A stretch of DNA of 64,000 bases. Source: Anopheles merus. Its lineage: Eukaryota > Arthropoda > Insecta > Diptera > Culicidae. The position numbers and the translations under genes were made by a program. Each line of letters begins with the position of its first letter. Position 1 is the stretch's first letter. Under the pieces are notes generated by a model. The model had not been told where the DNA came from, ran no database searches, and saw nothing but the letters and a program-made list of their open reading frames with translations. The stretch is taken from contig NC_054084.1 in assembly GCF_017562075.2 (NCBI RefSeq), positions 21,440,389 to 21,504,388 of the forward strand, given 5' to 3'. Of the stretch, positions 37,801-50,640 are shown piece after piece.

Positions 37801-40800
37801 CGAGAGCAAGTGAAAGCATCCGCAAATGCCATTATCGAAATTCCCGCGCCAGTGTTCGCGCTGGCCGAAAATAGCACAAGACAAACTGCTCCCCCGAGAA
37901 GAAGGTTGGCTGGGTTTTATGACCTACCCCGTACTGCCACATTGCTCGATGATGAGCTAAAAATGTGATCTGCTTGCATGAGCGCTGGCGACACATTAGC
38001 ACACATTAACCGTGAGTCTTGGGTATTAGCATTCTGGGGATTGGGAGGAAAGGTTCGGGTGAAGAAGCTTAAAGCTGTGGTTGTGCTATAACACTTGGAA
38101 GCGCTTTTTGGTGGAAAGTTGTTCTCAAAAGGGAGTCTTAAATTTAATAGTTTAATGTGAACGTGTTCTGACATTGGGAATTTCGTCTCGATAACTGCCT
38201 GAAGGACACCGGGAAGCTTTGCTCTGTGAAACGGATGATGGGGGAGATGAGGTGCAAATGTACTGTGCAGCTTCGCAAACGAGCTTGCAACATCGGGTTT
38301 TACTCGGTACCAGTTCATCCCGCTCGAAAGAGGACCCCGAACCAGGACCACGGAGAGAATTAAATTCACTTCCCCTACCCATGTGCCAGGCATATCTTCA
38401 CTCTCAAATAGCAAAGAAAATTGAAAAACACCCCCTTCCCGATGCGACGCCCTTTACTCGCCCTTTTTGCAGTACTTCTGCTGCAGCACCACCACGACCG
38501 ATTGGCTATCCCAGTATTTTCGGCATAGCAAACGGTTGCGCTCCATTAGGGAGAAGATTTGTATCGAATCGAAGCGATTCGCTTTCGCCATCCATGAACC
38601 GAACCATTCCCTACAATCCCAAACGATAAACACAGCTCAAACTCCAAACACTGGTGGCAGAAGCGGTACAGCAGGAAAAATAAAGAACCAAGTACCATCG
38701 CACTGCAATGTTTCCATCCTCAGATCGATGATCGAAATAAATCGAATTCCATTACCCAACTGAATCGGGAGTTGGGTTATTCGGGTGCTTGGGTTTGATG
38801 TAAAAATAAAGCTCCGATTTGGATGGCGAAAGCAAATAAACTTGGTGTGATGGAGCTGCTGCTTGTGGTTTCAACACTTCGCGGGTTTTTTCTTCTTTTT
38901 CTTTGCCCTGCTACTACAAAGATGAATGTCGGTTGGGTTTCTGCTTCGCCGGCAGCTGTACGATTGTTCCCGTTTGTGCCAGGTTGCAAAATGCACACTT
39001 CGATGTGAAAATTTCATTTCCATTCAGTAAAGCCGCTCGAAGCAAAGCCTTTTCCGAAGTTCCCGGAAAAAAAACAGGTGCAATGTAGTTAGCCGTACAT
39101 CCCGCCGTACTCCCGCCAAGCGTTTGCGAAAGGAATTAAACCGACCGACTGGCTAAATGAGAGAGTGAAATTTTAATGAAGAAAGCACATCCCAGAAAGT
39201 TTACTGGCCCGCTTTCTCGACAAAAACCACCGGATGTACCCTGCCTTCAAGGGTACCCCCCCCCCCCCCGATTCCCGTCCGCCGCCAGTCGATTGTTTGC
39301 TTGCTAGTCAGAATTCGCACCAAACCAATCTGCATAAAACAGAGCGGGGAGAGCAGGGAGTGATCCGGCCTCGGGACAACCGGATTCCGGTATCCGCTTC
39401 GTCGCTTCTTACTCACCTTCCTCATTTATCCATCCTGCACACACAGACAGAGAGGAAACGGATTTGTGGGCAGCGTGTGGGAAAGCGTGTTTCCTTTCAT
39501 CGATCGAGTCGGCATCGAGTTAACGACCGCACGTCGAAGGGGTAGCGAAAGGATGGCCTAGGTGGAACGGTGCGAGCGGCCTGCTGGAAAGTTTGATTAG
39601 GACGCCTGCCGAAATGGAATGGTGCAGCAGCGCCTTGCTGACTTCCTAATGAGCGCCTGCCAGTGCGAAATTGCTCTTTGTTCGTGGCGTGGAAAGTTGG
39701 CCAACTCTTGCTGAGTCTTTTTTTTTATATTTTAGTTTAATGCTAGAGATGTATTTTTGAAGTATTTAATAGCATTCTTTTAAAGCATTATTAACGAAAA
39801 AAAAAATGCTTATACTTGAAAATGCTCACAGTAAAGCTCGCCCTTTCCTTGACACATGTCTCATCCGTTACGTCTCAAAACCGAAAAAACAAAACAATAA
39901 AAAAGGACTTCATCTAAAAAATGAACCATCACAGTCGCACGTTTCCGTCAGGATTATCCTTCAATAAGTGACGGAACGGGCAAACGGTTCTGACTTTGTA
40001 AGGGACGGGAAGAAAAGCCATCCTTCAGCACGTCAGCGCCCTGACCTTTGCCCCCGGCGGGTCGAGCGACGTTCAACGCTAATCCGACACTGATCTGTCG
40101 TGTTTTGGAATGCGTGTTGGTTAAATGAAAAATTCCACCAAAAGAATGGCAGCAAAGCGATCTGCTAGCGGATGGAATCGAAAGCTGTACCGTGCTAAAT
40201 GCCACTCTGGTCCGGTCACGCCCACCCGGTGCGGTGCGTGTTTGGTGTTGTGAATTGTTATTATATTTACATTTTATATGTGTTCCGGTGCTGTTGGCTT
40301 ATCCATAAGGGAGCACCTAAGCAGCACCGGTTGGGACAACGAGAAGCAACGTCCCGGGGGTTTGGGGCATCCTTATCTTTGCGGCAGCGACCCAAGCATT
40401 AACCTCAGCATGATTTATACACCGGCAGTGTTTTGTTGCCGTTTTCCCGTTTGCCAACGCTTAGTGTTGCACATTTGTCCTTTGTAAGCTTTTGGAGGGA
40501 GCAATAATTCTCTCCGAGGGGTGGGATGAAACTAAGCAGCTGCAACTGATGCTGATATGCTGTGCAGGTGCACAACGGAACCTGTAAAGGAATGCTCCTC
40601 CTTGAATGCCGCGGATAGTGAGCGTCCTGTTTAAATAATTATTTATCAACTCGAGAGCGCTCTCGCTGTGCACGGTGCAGCTTCAGCACGGTTCTGGGAA
40701 GCGGTGGCCATGTCAGGCTAGGTTTCACTGAATAATGCAGCTCATTTTGTGACGTCGAGAGGAAGTTTTCTGGCCCTAGGAAGGAAACTATTCTTAGGAA

Positions 40801-42760
40801 AGAGCGCAAGTAATCGGATTACTCAAAACGCCCTTGCAAAACGGGAAACGAGTTGTTGGAGGGCGGAGAAATTGGCGTGCAGGAAGGTTTTAAATAAATT
40901 GATTTGAATTTCAAATACGACAGTGATTGTATTATATTGTTCACTTCAATTTGTAGTTTGTTAAAGTGAGAGTAGATTAAAGGCTGCTTTAGATGCATTA
41001 CTTTCCAAGTCAATTTACTATGATTGGTGAATTTTGTTGGAAGCTTTACGGTTACTAAAATTTATTTTTTTACAACAGTCATTGCAATCAAAACCATAAA
41101 GCTTTTGCTTTTGAGCAAAGAACACAAAAGCGTGCTTTGTGAATTCTTTGTTAATTTAGCCACTATTTTACTATTTTAAGTAATTTTTCGCCTTCCAAAT
41201 TATGCATTAAACAAATCTTTTGATATTTCTTTAAACTGTATTAATATGCTCTATGTTGAACATTCCATGCCTCTTTGTATATATCTACTCTATGATGTTG
41301 TTGTTGAAAACAAAAGGTTCCTTTTATACAACACATTGCATCGTGAAGCGGAGCAGTCATGGTGGTTTAATGGCAAACGCATCGGCTTCTGTAGCGATCG
41401 GATATGGTTCTATTCCCATCTGAAATGGTTACTCCAGGTAAAGGCAAATTCTCCCTTTTTCTGTGGTCAATAATAACCATAATTCACGAAGCACTATCTT
41501 AAGACCAATTTTGGTGTGATCGTGCGTGGGTAAGGAAGAAGAACAACACATCGAAAAAAAAATTGTGAGATGCGTAGTAAAAACAATTTAGCGTTGAGGT
41601 TCTCCCCAAATTTCCTCTAAACCCATTCAAAAAAAAAAAAAGATTGTTTTCAAAGCATTGCTTGTTGCTTATCTTGCAACAACCCATCAAGACAGACAAG
41701 CACACTAGCACGCAACGCGAGAGCAACCACCTACTTTCCCACGCAATTTAACTGCTTATTTATTTAAACTTACATTACATTCATTTGCATTTTTGCCTCA
41801 CATCTGCTAGCAAAACACATTTCACGCGATGCGTTGGGCCCGCTCGCTGTATCACACCAAAAGACCGCACATTCCCACAACCATGAGGAAGGAGCCGTTT
41901 CGGCGCGAAAACCAGTGAAAACCAAATCACCAACATCCCGCTCCCGTACGCACCACAAGCACGCTCTAAATCACGTGAATGAAACGAAATTAGATTTCCA
42001 TCTCGATCGCTGCCTAGAGGGCTGCTGTGTCAAAAAGCTCATAGCATTGGCGTGTGGGCTGACGTTTTTCGCCGATTTCGCACAGAAAGCACAAAAAAAT
42101 GGCAAAACAACAAAAAAACCAGATTAGGTAAAAATGGAAACGAAGGTGAGGACACAACTTTTCGCGCACCAAATTCCTGAACCGAGTGGGGGTTCCCAGT
42201 CGGTGCTGTGTTTTGCTTTTCCACCGCTGGTTCATGCTTCAACTTCAACTGTTTTCATTTGTTTCCATTTGACCAACTTTTTCGCTTCTAATCGGGTGCC
42301 GGCTTTGCTTGCTCCTCTTGAACAACGGCCGAAAAGTAGACGGAGCAAGTGAAGCAGCCAACTTTTCAACATTGGATTTGTGTTTCCTTTACTTTTGCTC
42401 CCACGGCCTGTAGGGCGGTGAGTCATCGACTTGCTCCCGGGAAGGATTTCGAATCAAAAACAAAACAAAAGAAAGGGTTTTCATCCCTTTCATCGGTTCT
42501 GTTTGTCTCCATACTTTGCAGAGCGAATTTTTCAGCTCAACGACCACCCAAGGGTGCGTGACTCGTTCGTATCAGCACGGATAAGCGGCAAACCTAAAGA
42601 CACACTAGCACACACACACACACACAGCGTGAAGACACTCGCGGAAAGAATGAGCCCGACGCTGACGGACACGATTCTCTTGACCTTTCGACCCTTCGCT
42701 TGACTGCACCACGAGCACCAATTCGACGAAAGAAAGTGAACCCTTTACCTTTGCGAACAT
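31528..42760 (-). CDS. RR-2 cuticular protein (CPR family), four coding exons
   Basis: A secreted structural cuticle protein whose Rebers-Riddiford domain binds chitin. Coding parts on the minus strand: 42749-42760 (MFAK), 32917-32997, 31965-32081 and 31528-31890, all phase 0, giving 190 residues. Exon 2 is a signal peptide (VFVVLAAVAVGVNS). Exons 3 and 4 hold the RR-2 core EEYDAHPQYSFSYDVQDS, TGDNKQQHETRDGDVVQGQY and SLVEPDGTRRTVDYTADP, NGFNAVVSK. The tail is an Ala/His/Pro/Val repeat (YVSHAPA three times, HAPAVAVAHAP) ending AVYHR. A tiny first exon coding a few residues before the signal peptide is typical of CPR genes. The distant first exon is inferred, not proven; the last three exons are secure. 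I cannot assign a CPR number. Confidence 0.85.
31965..32081 (-). CDS. Cuticular protein exon 3: start of RR-2 domain
   Basis: 117 bases, 39 codons, from TEEYDAHPQYSF to DGDVVQGQ. The acceptor is TTCCCACAG and the donor CAG|GTAGGT. The intron to exon 4 is 74 bases, a usual size for short insect introns. Confidence 0.92.
32917..32997 (-). CDS. Cuticular protein exon 2: signal peptide
   Basis: 27 codons: VFVVLAAVAVGVNSVAIG followed by VAAPATLVK, a hydrophobic secretion signal. The donor AAG|GTAAGC is strong. The acceptor CGCGCAACAG has a poor pyrimidine tract. No in-frame ATG precedes it locally, so a further first exon is required. Confidence 0.85.
32998..42748 (-). other. Proposed 9.75-kb first intron of the cuticular protein gene
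   Basis: No supported gene, SINE or MITE is seen in this span. It is mixed, moderately GC-rich unique-looking DNA with short homopolymers (C run at 39257-39269, several A and T runs). Long first introns that hold enhancers are common in stage-specific insect genes. If the MFAK exon belongs elsewhere, this is simply intergenic DNA. Confidence 0.45.
42749..42760 (-). CDS. Cuticular protein exon 1: MFAK start codons
   Basis: ATG TTC GCA AAG followed directly by the strong donor GTAAAG. Four codons ending in phase 0 is the usual first-exon form of CPR genes and joins in frame to VFVVLAA in exon 2. A TATA box lies 135-142 bases upstream of the ATG. No other cuticle-like body exon is seen between 33 and 42.7 kb, so I assign it to the gene at 31.5-33.0 kb. 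It could instead start another secreted-protein gene. Confidence 0.55.
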
Positions 42761-42866
42761 TATGTTGCTGTTGTTGTAGATGATGTTGTAGGAGGTTTGA
42801 AAAGAGCGATTGCACTCGGCACACGATCGGAGACGGTTGTGAATGAATCGAAAGCAAACTACACTT

Positions 42867-42902
42867 TGATACCGTTTCGCTGCAATCGGCACACTTTATA
42901 TA
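42867..42902 (-). promoter_or_regulatory. TATA-box promoter of the cuticular protein gene
   Basis: TATATAAA on the minus strand at 42895-42902. About 35 bases downstream is TATCAAAG (A at 42867), a weak initiator-like site. The 5' leader to the MFAK start would be about 107 bases and contains CAACAACAGCAACATA just before the ATG. Confidence 0.55.
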
Positions 42903-42942
42903 CGGTGCGGCTGCAAGCGAACCTCTTTCGGGGCGTACGCAC

Positions 42943-43035
42943 GCACGCACGCACGCTGATGGGGCGTAGTACGCAAGCGAAGGAAGCAGCAGCAGCAGCA
43001 GCCCGCAGAGCAGGATAGCAGCAGCAGCAGCAGCA
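42943..43035 (+). repeat. CACG and CAG simple repeats upstream of the TATA promoter
   Basis: (ACGC)n at about 42937-42955, then two (CAG)n blocks at about 42985-43001 and 43017-43034. They lie just upstream of the minus-strand TATA box. Confidence 0.8.
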
Positions 43036-44025
43036 AGCGACGAACCTGCGCCCCGAATGCACTGCACTGTGTGCAGCGCGGTGGAAGGGCAACTCATGGC
43101 AGTGCGTAAATGTCGCCCCGACGGTGTGTCACAAGGAAAGGGTGAGCTCCGTGCACTTTTGGGGGAGGGAGTTGAAGGGGAAGGGAGGAGTGTTGGATTG
43201 TGCATTCCGCGTACCGGGGCAGGCTCGTACGTGCGTACGCGCAAGACCCTTGACATGCGTAAGTTGCAAGTTCACCGTCTTTGCTTGGGCTGAGATGGGA
43301 GAGGGGATGTACCATCGCAACCGAAATCGGAACGCCACGTGTGTCGGGAGCGCTGCGTAGACGGCGTGTTTTGTCTCCCACGAGGCTTACACATGATTTT
43401 GGGGCACAAGGAGGGGTTGTTAAAAGGGCAGCAGGATCATGTGGTTTGATTTGGGGGCGATCGTTTTGGCATTGAAAAAAAAAAACGACAACTAAATTGC
43501 ATTATCATCCTGGTCGGGTAGCATTAATCATAGAATATAATGCACTGCAAGCTTCTGGAGAGGAGGGAGGCCGAAAGGGTCTATTAAAAGGGTCATTGCG
43601 TGACGGTGGGAAATTTGGGTCGAAATTGAATGGAATCAAATTAATGGAAATGAAACATTTACCAGGTAGCGTAAATGATCTTCATGGTCAGCAGTAAGAT
43701 CAGGAGTGTAATTCATATGAGCATGTTTGGTGAAATTATGTTGAGAATATACGATATGCCTTGGTACAACGATACGTTCAATAGGTTGGCATAATGACCT
43801 TGGCACTCATATGTCTTTTCGATAGGTCTAAAGCGAACTTAAACTAGATGTTGAATTAAGACAACACTCTAAGAAATAGGTTTTTTCTCTCCATACAATG
43901 AGGTTTTTTCCTAAAAAAGGACAAATAGAAAAAGGACAAACAAGTGAGGTTTGCAATTTTCCTGTCAAGATCTTCTATGCAAACATCCAACTTTAGAAGT
44001 CTAGAAATGGATTGCAATGATAAAA
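43036..44025. other. Intergenic, no gene seen
   Basis: GC-rich to about 43450, then AT-richer. No coding frame with family resemblance on either strand. Confidence 0.4.
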
Positions 44026-44032
44026 CATTTGT

Positions 44033-44218
44033 TCTTTTTTTCTACTTCTTCTTTGGCACAACAACCATTGTTGGTTGGCCTACCGGTACCATAAGTGACA
44101 TTGGCTTTCAGTGTCTTATTGATTACCCAAAGCCTAATCGGAAGAATAGTAAAGTCCTACTTGAGGGAGCATGGCCAATTTGGGGCTTGAACTCTTGTCG
44201 GGCATGTTGTTAAGTGGG
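44033..44218 (-). mobile_element. SINE (SINE200-like), 5'-truncated, minus strand
   Basis: On the minus strand the order is TTAACAACATGCCCG, then B-box-like GAGTTCAAGCCCC, ATCAATAAGACACTGAAAGC, and the terminal TTGTTGTGCCAAAGAAGAAG tail. The A-box head is missing. CATTTGT occurs on both sides (44026-44032 and 44219-44225) and fits a short target duplication. Confidence 0.85.
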
Positions 44219-44225
44219 CATTTGT

Positions 44226-47200
44226 CACGCCAGAAGTATACTGTGGTTTTGTTTCATTGTTCAGGGTATTAAGGATGGCACAAGGAGAAATTCTAGTTGT
44301 CTAGGTTTGTATGTTATGACCTTCTCTAAAGGTTAATTCAAAAGATAGTTTTGCAAAAAATGTCACAATAAACAATTAAATTTCTATGAGCGATAGCCTT
44401 TACCATCAGTTATTCTGTATATGATTTAAGATTTGATTAATCTCTAGCAACTCTGCGCCAGGATACTTTATATCAAACATTAGTAGTCGGATTATGTATA
44501 CATCTTTCGATCAGATAGTAGGTAATATTCGTATTTATTTCATTGAGTTATTTGCCTATAGCTAGCCTACCTAACCATAATTAACAATAATGTTTTACGA
44601 TCTAACTATACGATCTAATCATCGATCAGCGAGAAAGTCAATTAAACGAGTCGCAGAGTGACTGCCTTAAAAATTGATCACATTTGAACCTAAAATGAAT
44701 GTTTAAAGAAAAGTATGTCATTAAGCAGACTATGCACATAATTTAATTACATCAAATGTTTATTTTTATCATCTTTACTGTAGAAAACGTTTACCAAAAC
44801 AAATGCCTTCCAGCAATGGTTGGTAACAGACCTGTAAAGTTTACTACAGAGCCAACGGTTGTTGCAATATGCAGCACAGTCGGACGATCTCGCACCGAAA
44901 ACCGTATCACCGGGAATTTCCCAAGCCAAGTTCTGCCTCCCCACCCCCACCCACACACACACACATCCATCACACAAACACCACGCTTGGGTGAAGCCCC
45001 CCTGACGGACGACAGCCGTGCCGTGAAAGATTCAAAGCATTTTGCTGCCGCTAGAAGGGAAGTCATAGCGGCGCTTGAAAATGCCGGCAGTGCTTCAACG
45101 GCTCTACTGCTTCTCCTCGCGCTCCTGCACCGTGTGACACGGTGGGGCCCCGTCGACGATGGGGGGAAAGAGGTGATAAATCAAACAGCATTTTCCACCG
45201 AAAGCAACCCCGCAAAAGGCCACCAAAGGATATGGAATGAGCAGAGGAGGAAGCAGAAAGCAGGGGAGTAGTAGTGAACATTAAAACGACTGCAGAAGCT
45301 TGTGCACTGGCTTGTGCACGTGGTACTGCAGTGCTCTCCACAGACCAGCGAGATATGTGGCGAGGTGTTCAATTATGAGTGCTATTCAATGAACAATCAT
45401 ACGACAATGCGACACTTTATGAGTAAGTGGCACTGTCTGCTAGCGCACGGGAAGACGTTTGTAAAGGGTGGTGTGGTGTAAAGTTCAGGTTCACCAGGTT
45501 TGGTGTCTGTTTTTTTGTAAGTTGTTTTTGGGGTGGAGCTTTTCTACAGTTCTGCTCAAGCTTCCGTTCAAGGTGGACAGATTTAGGGCACACGATGTTA
45601 ATAGACAGCTTACTTGTGTTGCATAAAAAAACCTGCATCCTTTGTTGCTTTGGTCGGTTTGCTGCTTACGTAAAGCTTCTTACAATTGGAGAAGAGCAGA
45701 ACAATGAATGGTGGAATTAAGGATTAGTTTCGTTTGCAAAATAGCTCGAAAGATTAGCTGGGAATTGATTTTTACATTACAATAAAAAGCAGACATTACA
45801 CAGCAGAATGCCAAGAACTCTTTCCGGGCCCAGATAGGAACGGCTTTCGTCCAGCATCCCTGACTCCCCCGATTTCGTTCTCTCGTTTCCATTCTCTACG
45901 TGACCTTTCCGCGAGTTAAGCTCCATCAGAAGTGCACCATCGTTTCGTGTGCACATCACGGCGGTAGAATTTAAATTGCTTGCTTTGCTCTTACCCTACG
46001 CCGCAAGGGTTTCTGCATATGTGTGTCCCAGTGCCCGAGCAGCCCCGGTAGAGAAAAGTCATTTGTCGTGGTAAAGTGCCGTCAGTTGCGTGGTGTTTTG
46101 TGTGCCCGCTGCCAAGGAGCAGTAAGGGCGCGCGCGTCACATGTGGGGTTGGGCTTTGAAGCGCGCGCGCGAAAGGTGGCAAATATTTGCACTAACTTGC
46201 ACGGTTCCACCTTGCCCCAGCAGAACGGGGTTTGTTGGTACAGCATCCCACGTCCACGCCGGATGATGGTGATGATGGGCACGTCGGTGCACCATGCACA
46301 TCATGTCAGCAGAATGCGCTACGGTTGGCGCTGCTGATTGATTCGTCAGCGGAAAGGGTGCTGAAATTCGATGCCCGAGCAACATAAATGCATTTCATTA
46401 GCGAAAAACTCGGGCGTACCTGGCGTACGTCGCTTTTCTGTACTGTCGGTCGCTCTCCTCCCTATTTTGCTCCCCCTCCCACCCCGGATGATGTCATTCT
46501 AAGGCTGTTGTTTAGGTTTGGTCTTTAATAATAATGAACTTGTTTGTTTTGAAATGATGATGAGAAGTAATGGCGAAAGGAACGGTTTGTATGCACGCTA
46601 ATTGTGGTAATGTGTGCGGATAGTGAGGTTGGATACGAGAGTAATTTGAGATGTTACATGCAGTTTTTTCATGTGAGGCAATTATAGCTAATTGGTTACA
46701 GATCGATGTTGTTTTATTTGAAATTTAGGAAGTTTATTTTGTACATATGAACATATTATGCTTTTAAGGGGTTTAACTGTTGGTAGTTAATCTAAAATGA
46801 CATACCAGCACACCTGATTGTGTTGAATGTTCGTCTAAATCTGCACGTTTAAGATACAATAAAAGATTAAAAATAAAGTCTGAATAGACTTTTGATTATA
46901 AAGTTAAAAAATCAATAACCATTTATTAAATTATCAATCAAGCATTACATTATTGCGTTGACTAACTTAGATCAGCTGAAATGAAGCATTAGCAACAAGA
47001 AATTAATACTATTAACAACAAATGCGATATCACCCTTAATGTAACTAAAAATATAACAACAAAAAGAAATGATGACTTTGAATGCCAAGGATGACTTAAA
47101 AAACCAGCGATCATACTACCAAAATTGCAAATAATTCTACTCTTTTGTCATATTTTCAATGATTGTAATCAGCTTAGCTCTCAGAACAGATTTTAACTAT

Positions 47201-49490
47201 AGTGAATCATTTTATTCATGTTGTTATGTGGTTGTTTTCGTAGTAAATACATCTAACCTCATTTGATTTATGTTTTTACCCAGACGAAACGATCGATGTT
47301 TACACATGCTTCTGTTCACCACTAACTATTTCGGTTATTAAGCTCAATCCTCATCATACAAATGATCACATATGTAGCATTCGATAAGATGCAATTATTA
47401 GTCAATCAATTCTTCAATGTAGTTGGGTCAATTTTATTTTGAATATGTACGTTATACAGTTTCACCACTCGATTGCAAATAAAGCAAGATAAAGCATAGT
47501 GCATAATTCGGTCAAGAAAGCATGTGATATTAAAATGTTAAGGTTTATCCTGTTAACGTGCATATTATACGTTTGCATCAATACAAAAACAAAGAAGCAG
47601 AATCTTTAAATAAATACGACCAATTAAGAAACATCAACTTTTAATACATTCCAAAGGTTCCAAATCATCTTTATGCTACTATTTGCACCGAACGATCGGA
47701 AATGCATTAATTACTATGTGCACAACTTACACTTTAAACCTTTCGCAACCAACGCCAAGGTGTGTATGTTTTGACTGCTAAACACCCGTTTTACTTAGAC
47801 GCATTTTGCACCCACTGGCGCCCTACTGACATCAATACAATTAACGCTCCAATAGCGCAATGATGCCCCTCGGTGGCAAAAAAAAAATGGCCAACCTGTC
47901 ACTGGCTGACTGTTTGTCGGCTTAGAAATATGATCCCCGGCAGGTGTTTGGCTTAGCCGGTGCGCTACACCAAGCCGCCCGGTTTCGGATTAAAGGCGTT
48001 GAGCGGGCGCTAAGCTGCACTGCCGTCGGGCCAGCCGCGGGAGATCATAACCGATTAGCGGTAGCGACAGGCCGGGGACACACGCACACACACACACATA
48101 TACAACCGGATGATGGATCTATGATCCGCTCGCAAATGGAGCGCTATCCGACGGCCAGCGTATCGTGCGTTCTGGTACGTTTGGTCGCGGTACGCCGAAC
48201 ATTACGCAATTGGCGTTGATGGCTGCCAGCGCTGGCTGGCTGGTAGGATTGAAGAAACCTGATTGATTAATGTTTGGCCGGTGGAGATTGTAAACCTGTT
48301 CGGGTGACACATCCGTCCGATCAAACTAGAACGGGAGTGCATTCATTAAAATGTTTGCTTAACAATTTCGGACTGAAATTTGAGCTAGCTGTGCACGCTG
48401 GAGGGAAATACTGAGTTTTAATAAAATATTAACACTTTGTTGGGTACGATTCAAGCCGCAAACGCCTATCGATCGATCACCTTCTCCCTGCACCGGTCGT
48501 CCTTATCAAAAATGCATCCATCAAGGCACTCGGCACCTCGGTGTGCTGTGTTGCTATCTTAGGGCGGGAAACAACTTGACTTTGCCAACACTTCGTCAAC
48601 ACTTTGCCAGCACAACCAGCCACGCCAAAGGGGAAGTAATTGCACACGGTGTAAGTGCATTCAAACGGTGGCCTTCGTACGGTGCAGCGCGGGTACCGCG
48701 CTGGCATGGGAAAAATTGCACCCTGGCACGCTTACACACACACACACACAACCGTTGATGACCTTATCAAGAGAGACCTCCGATTTTCCTTTCGTGGCCG
48801 ATCGACAAAAGGTGAATTGATTTTTTATTGGCCGCTGTCCAAAAGCTTGCGGTGCGGGTTGCTTTTTGCTGGTGGGAAAATCCAACCCAACGATGCCCTT
48901 TTTCGTGTTTGGAATGATTCACCGTACAGTGTGAGTGTGTGCTTTAATCTTGATCGCGTGGATGGGTGGAACAAGTTTACCACAGGTGCCTCCAGTTGCG
49001 TCAGCGGGGCAAAGCAGAGATGGAAGACTCTCTGCTTGTGTTTTTTCTTTCCGTCGTTTGCTGCCGATGGAACAATGAACAAGTGGCTGAAAACAAAGGC
49101 GACATGACAAATCACCCTTCTTCGGAGCGCGCAAGCGAGCAATTTCATTCAATCAGGTGAAAATTTCGACAATTTTTCATCTCCAACTACAAAATTGAAT
49201 GGGTGTGATGGCTGGCGTACCGGACCTGGTGGCCTGGTGTGGGGCGTGGTAACGCTTAACGATGGGCTATTAAAACTGATCCGCCATCCGTACCGTATTG
49301 TGTTGGCTGCCTTCCCGAAAACGGTGCCTCGTGGCCATTAATAAAGTGTTTAAGGATCCAGCAGGCATCGGTACGGTTGCTATGGCACGGGATTCAATAT
49401 CAATTTTTAAGCCTGCTTGAATTCTTCGGCGCCCAGGGTCAGGGCCGTTTTGTGCGCAGCTATGTGAACCGTGAATGTTGTAGTGTTGGG
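44226..49490. other. Intergenic, no gene supported
   Basis: 44226-44760 and 46500-47860 are AT-rich and plain. 44760-46400 and 47860-49490 are GC-richer and give several chance frames with CA or GC-biased content (for example a 171-residue frame at 44756-45271). Short (CA)n runs lie at 44952-44964, 48081-48098 and 48734-48750. Confidence 0.4.
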
Positions 49491-49504
49491 AATTTCGTTA
49501 AAAA

Positions 49505-50640
49505 AAAGGAACGGAACGGAACTAGTTCATTTTTCAAAAAGAACGGAACGTGAACCTGGGGTGCAAAAGTACCGACCCACAGCTTAGAAGCCAAACTGTC
49601 ATCCCGGGGGGGGGTGATATAAAGCATGCATTTATTATCTAGTATTTTTTTAACTTATCAGATGCGATGACCATTTTCGGCGAAAGCCTTCCTGTACCAC
49701 TAATAAGCTTGGCTATCAGTAACTTAAATGCCCATAGCAGGATAATCATCCCAGTGTATGGGGGCACGATCCATTCGAGGCTTTTACCCATGCCGATGTT
49801 ATTGAGTGGTACGAGTTGACGATTGTATCACGAGATTGACTAATTATTTGAATTTCACTTACTGTTTAAAACAAATAGTTTTTTTTTTCACATAAATTGT
49901 TTACAACATCACGGCACTCAAACGGTTGTCGAATGGAACAGAATGCTTCGAATCGAATGGCTAAATATTGGAATCATGCCGAGTGCCAAGATCAAGTGGA
50001 TATCGTGGTATAAAACATAAATACATCTTTTCCAACCCGTTCTGCCATATGAGTACAGATTTAAATTTAATAAATATTATTTGTCTAGTTAAGATAAGCT
50101 AAATTATAACAAAAAGTATAATAGATGTTACAAATTGCACCATAATACCAAATGCAACACCATTTTTGGTTTCGCTTATCAAGATTTTTATAAACGATAC
50201 GCGACGAAGTGCTATGAATATTCCTGTAAGCATTGGAGAGTGCACAGGCAACACATACTGTGTGCGAGAAAGAGTGAACAGTTATCTTGCATGCAGCAAG
50301 CAACAGCCGGACAAAGCCGGTTTTTTCAAAGAACGGAACGCACGAACGATAGCACCTTGCTAACAATATTGAAACAGCAAAGACCGGAACGGAGTGAACG
50401 GAAAGAACGAATTGAACGGAACGGAATGAACGGAAAGAACGAAATGAACGGAACAAACGGAACGGAACGGAACGGAACGGAATGAACGGAATGAACGGAA
50501 TGAACGGAATGAACGGAACGGAACGGAATGAACGGAAAGAACGGAATGAACGGAACGGAACGATTTTGTATAAAGGATCGGAACGGAACGGCCTACATAA
50601 AGAACGGAACTTTTTTACTAGGTTCGGACCGGAACGGCTA
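49505..50640 (+). repeat. GGAAC/GGAATGAAC satellite-like block, interrupted
   Basis: Tandem and near-tandem ACGGA-ending words of 5-10 bp (GGAAC, GGAATGAAC, GGAAAGAAC) fill 50385-50540 almost completely and recur at 49505-49560 and 50555-50640, all in one orientation. The interval 49600-50320 between the blocks holds a SINE and AT-rich DNA. The apparent coding frames through it (MNGMNGMNG, FRSFRSFRS) are translations of the repeat. Confidence 0.85.
49660..49850 (-). mobile_element. SINE (SINE200-like), old minus-strand copy
   Basis: On the minus strand: CAATCGTCAACTCGTACC, then CATGGGTAAAAGCCTC in the B-box position, CGTGCCCCCATAC, TTATCCTGCTATGG and AAGTTACTGATAGCCAAG. The order equals the intact copy at 30136, but with many substitutions and no recognisable tail or target duplication. 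Confidence 0.75.

Noticed and set aside
42594..43256. 220-codon minus-strand frame
   Set aside because: It runs through the TATA box, leader and MFAK exon in a different frame and is fed by the CAG and ACGC repeats.
44756..45271. 171-codon plus-strand frame
   Set aside because: Contains a (CA)n-encoded HTHT run and matches no family; no promoter or splice context.
50085..50485. Frames reading FRSFRSFRS or MNGMNGMNG
   Set aside because: Translations of the GGAAC-type satellite, not proteins.
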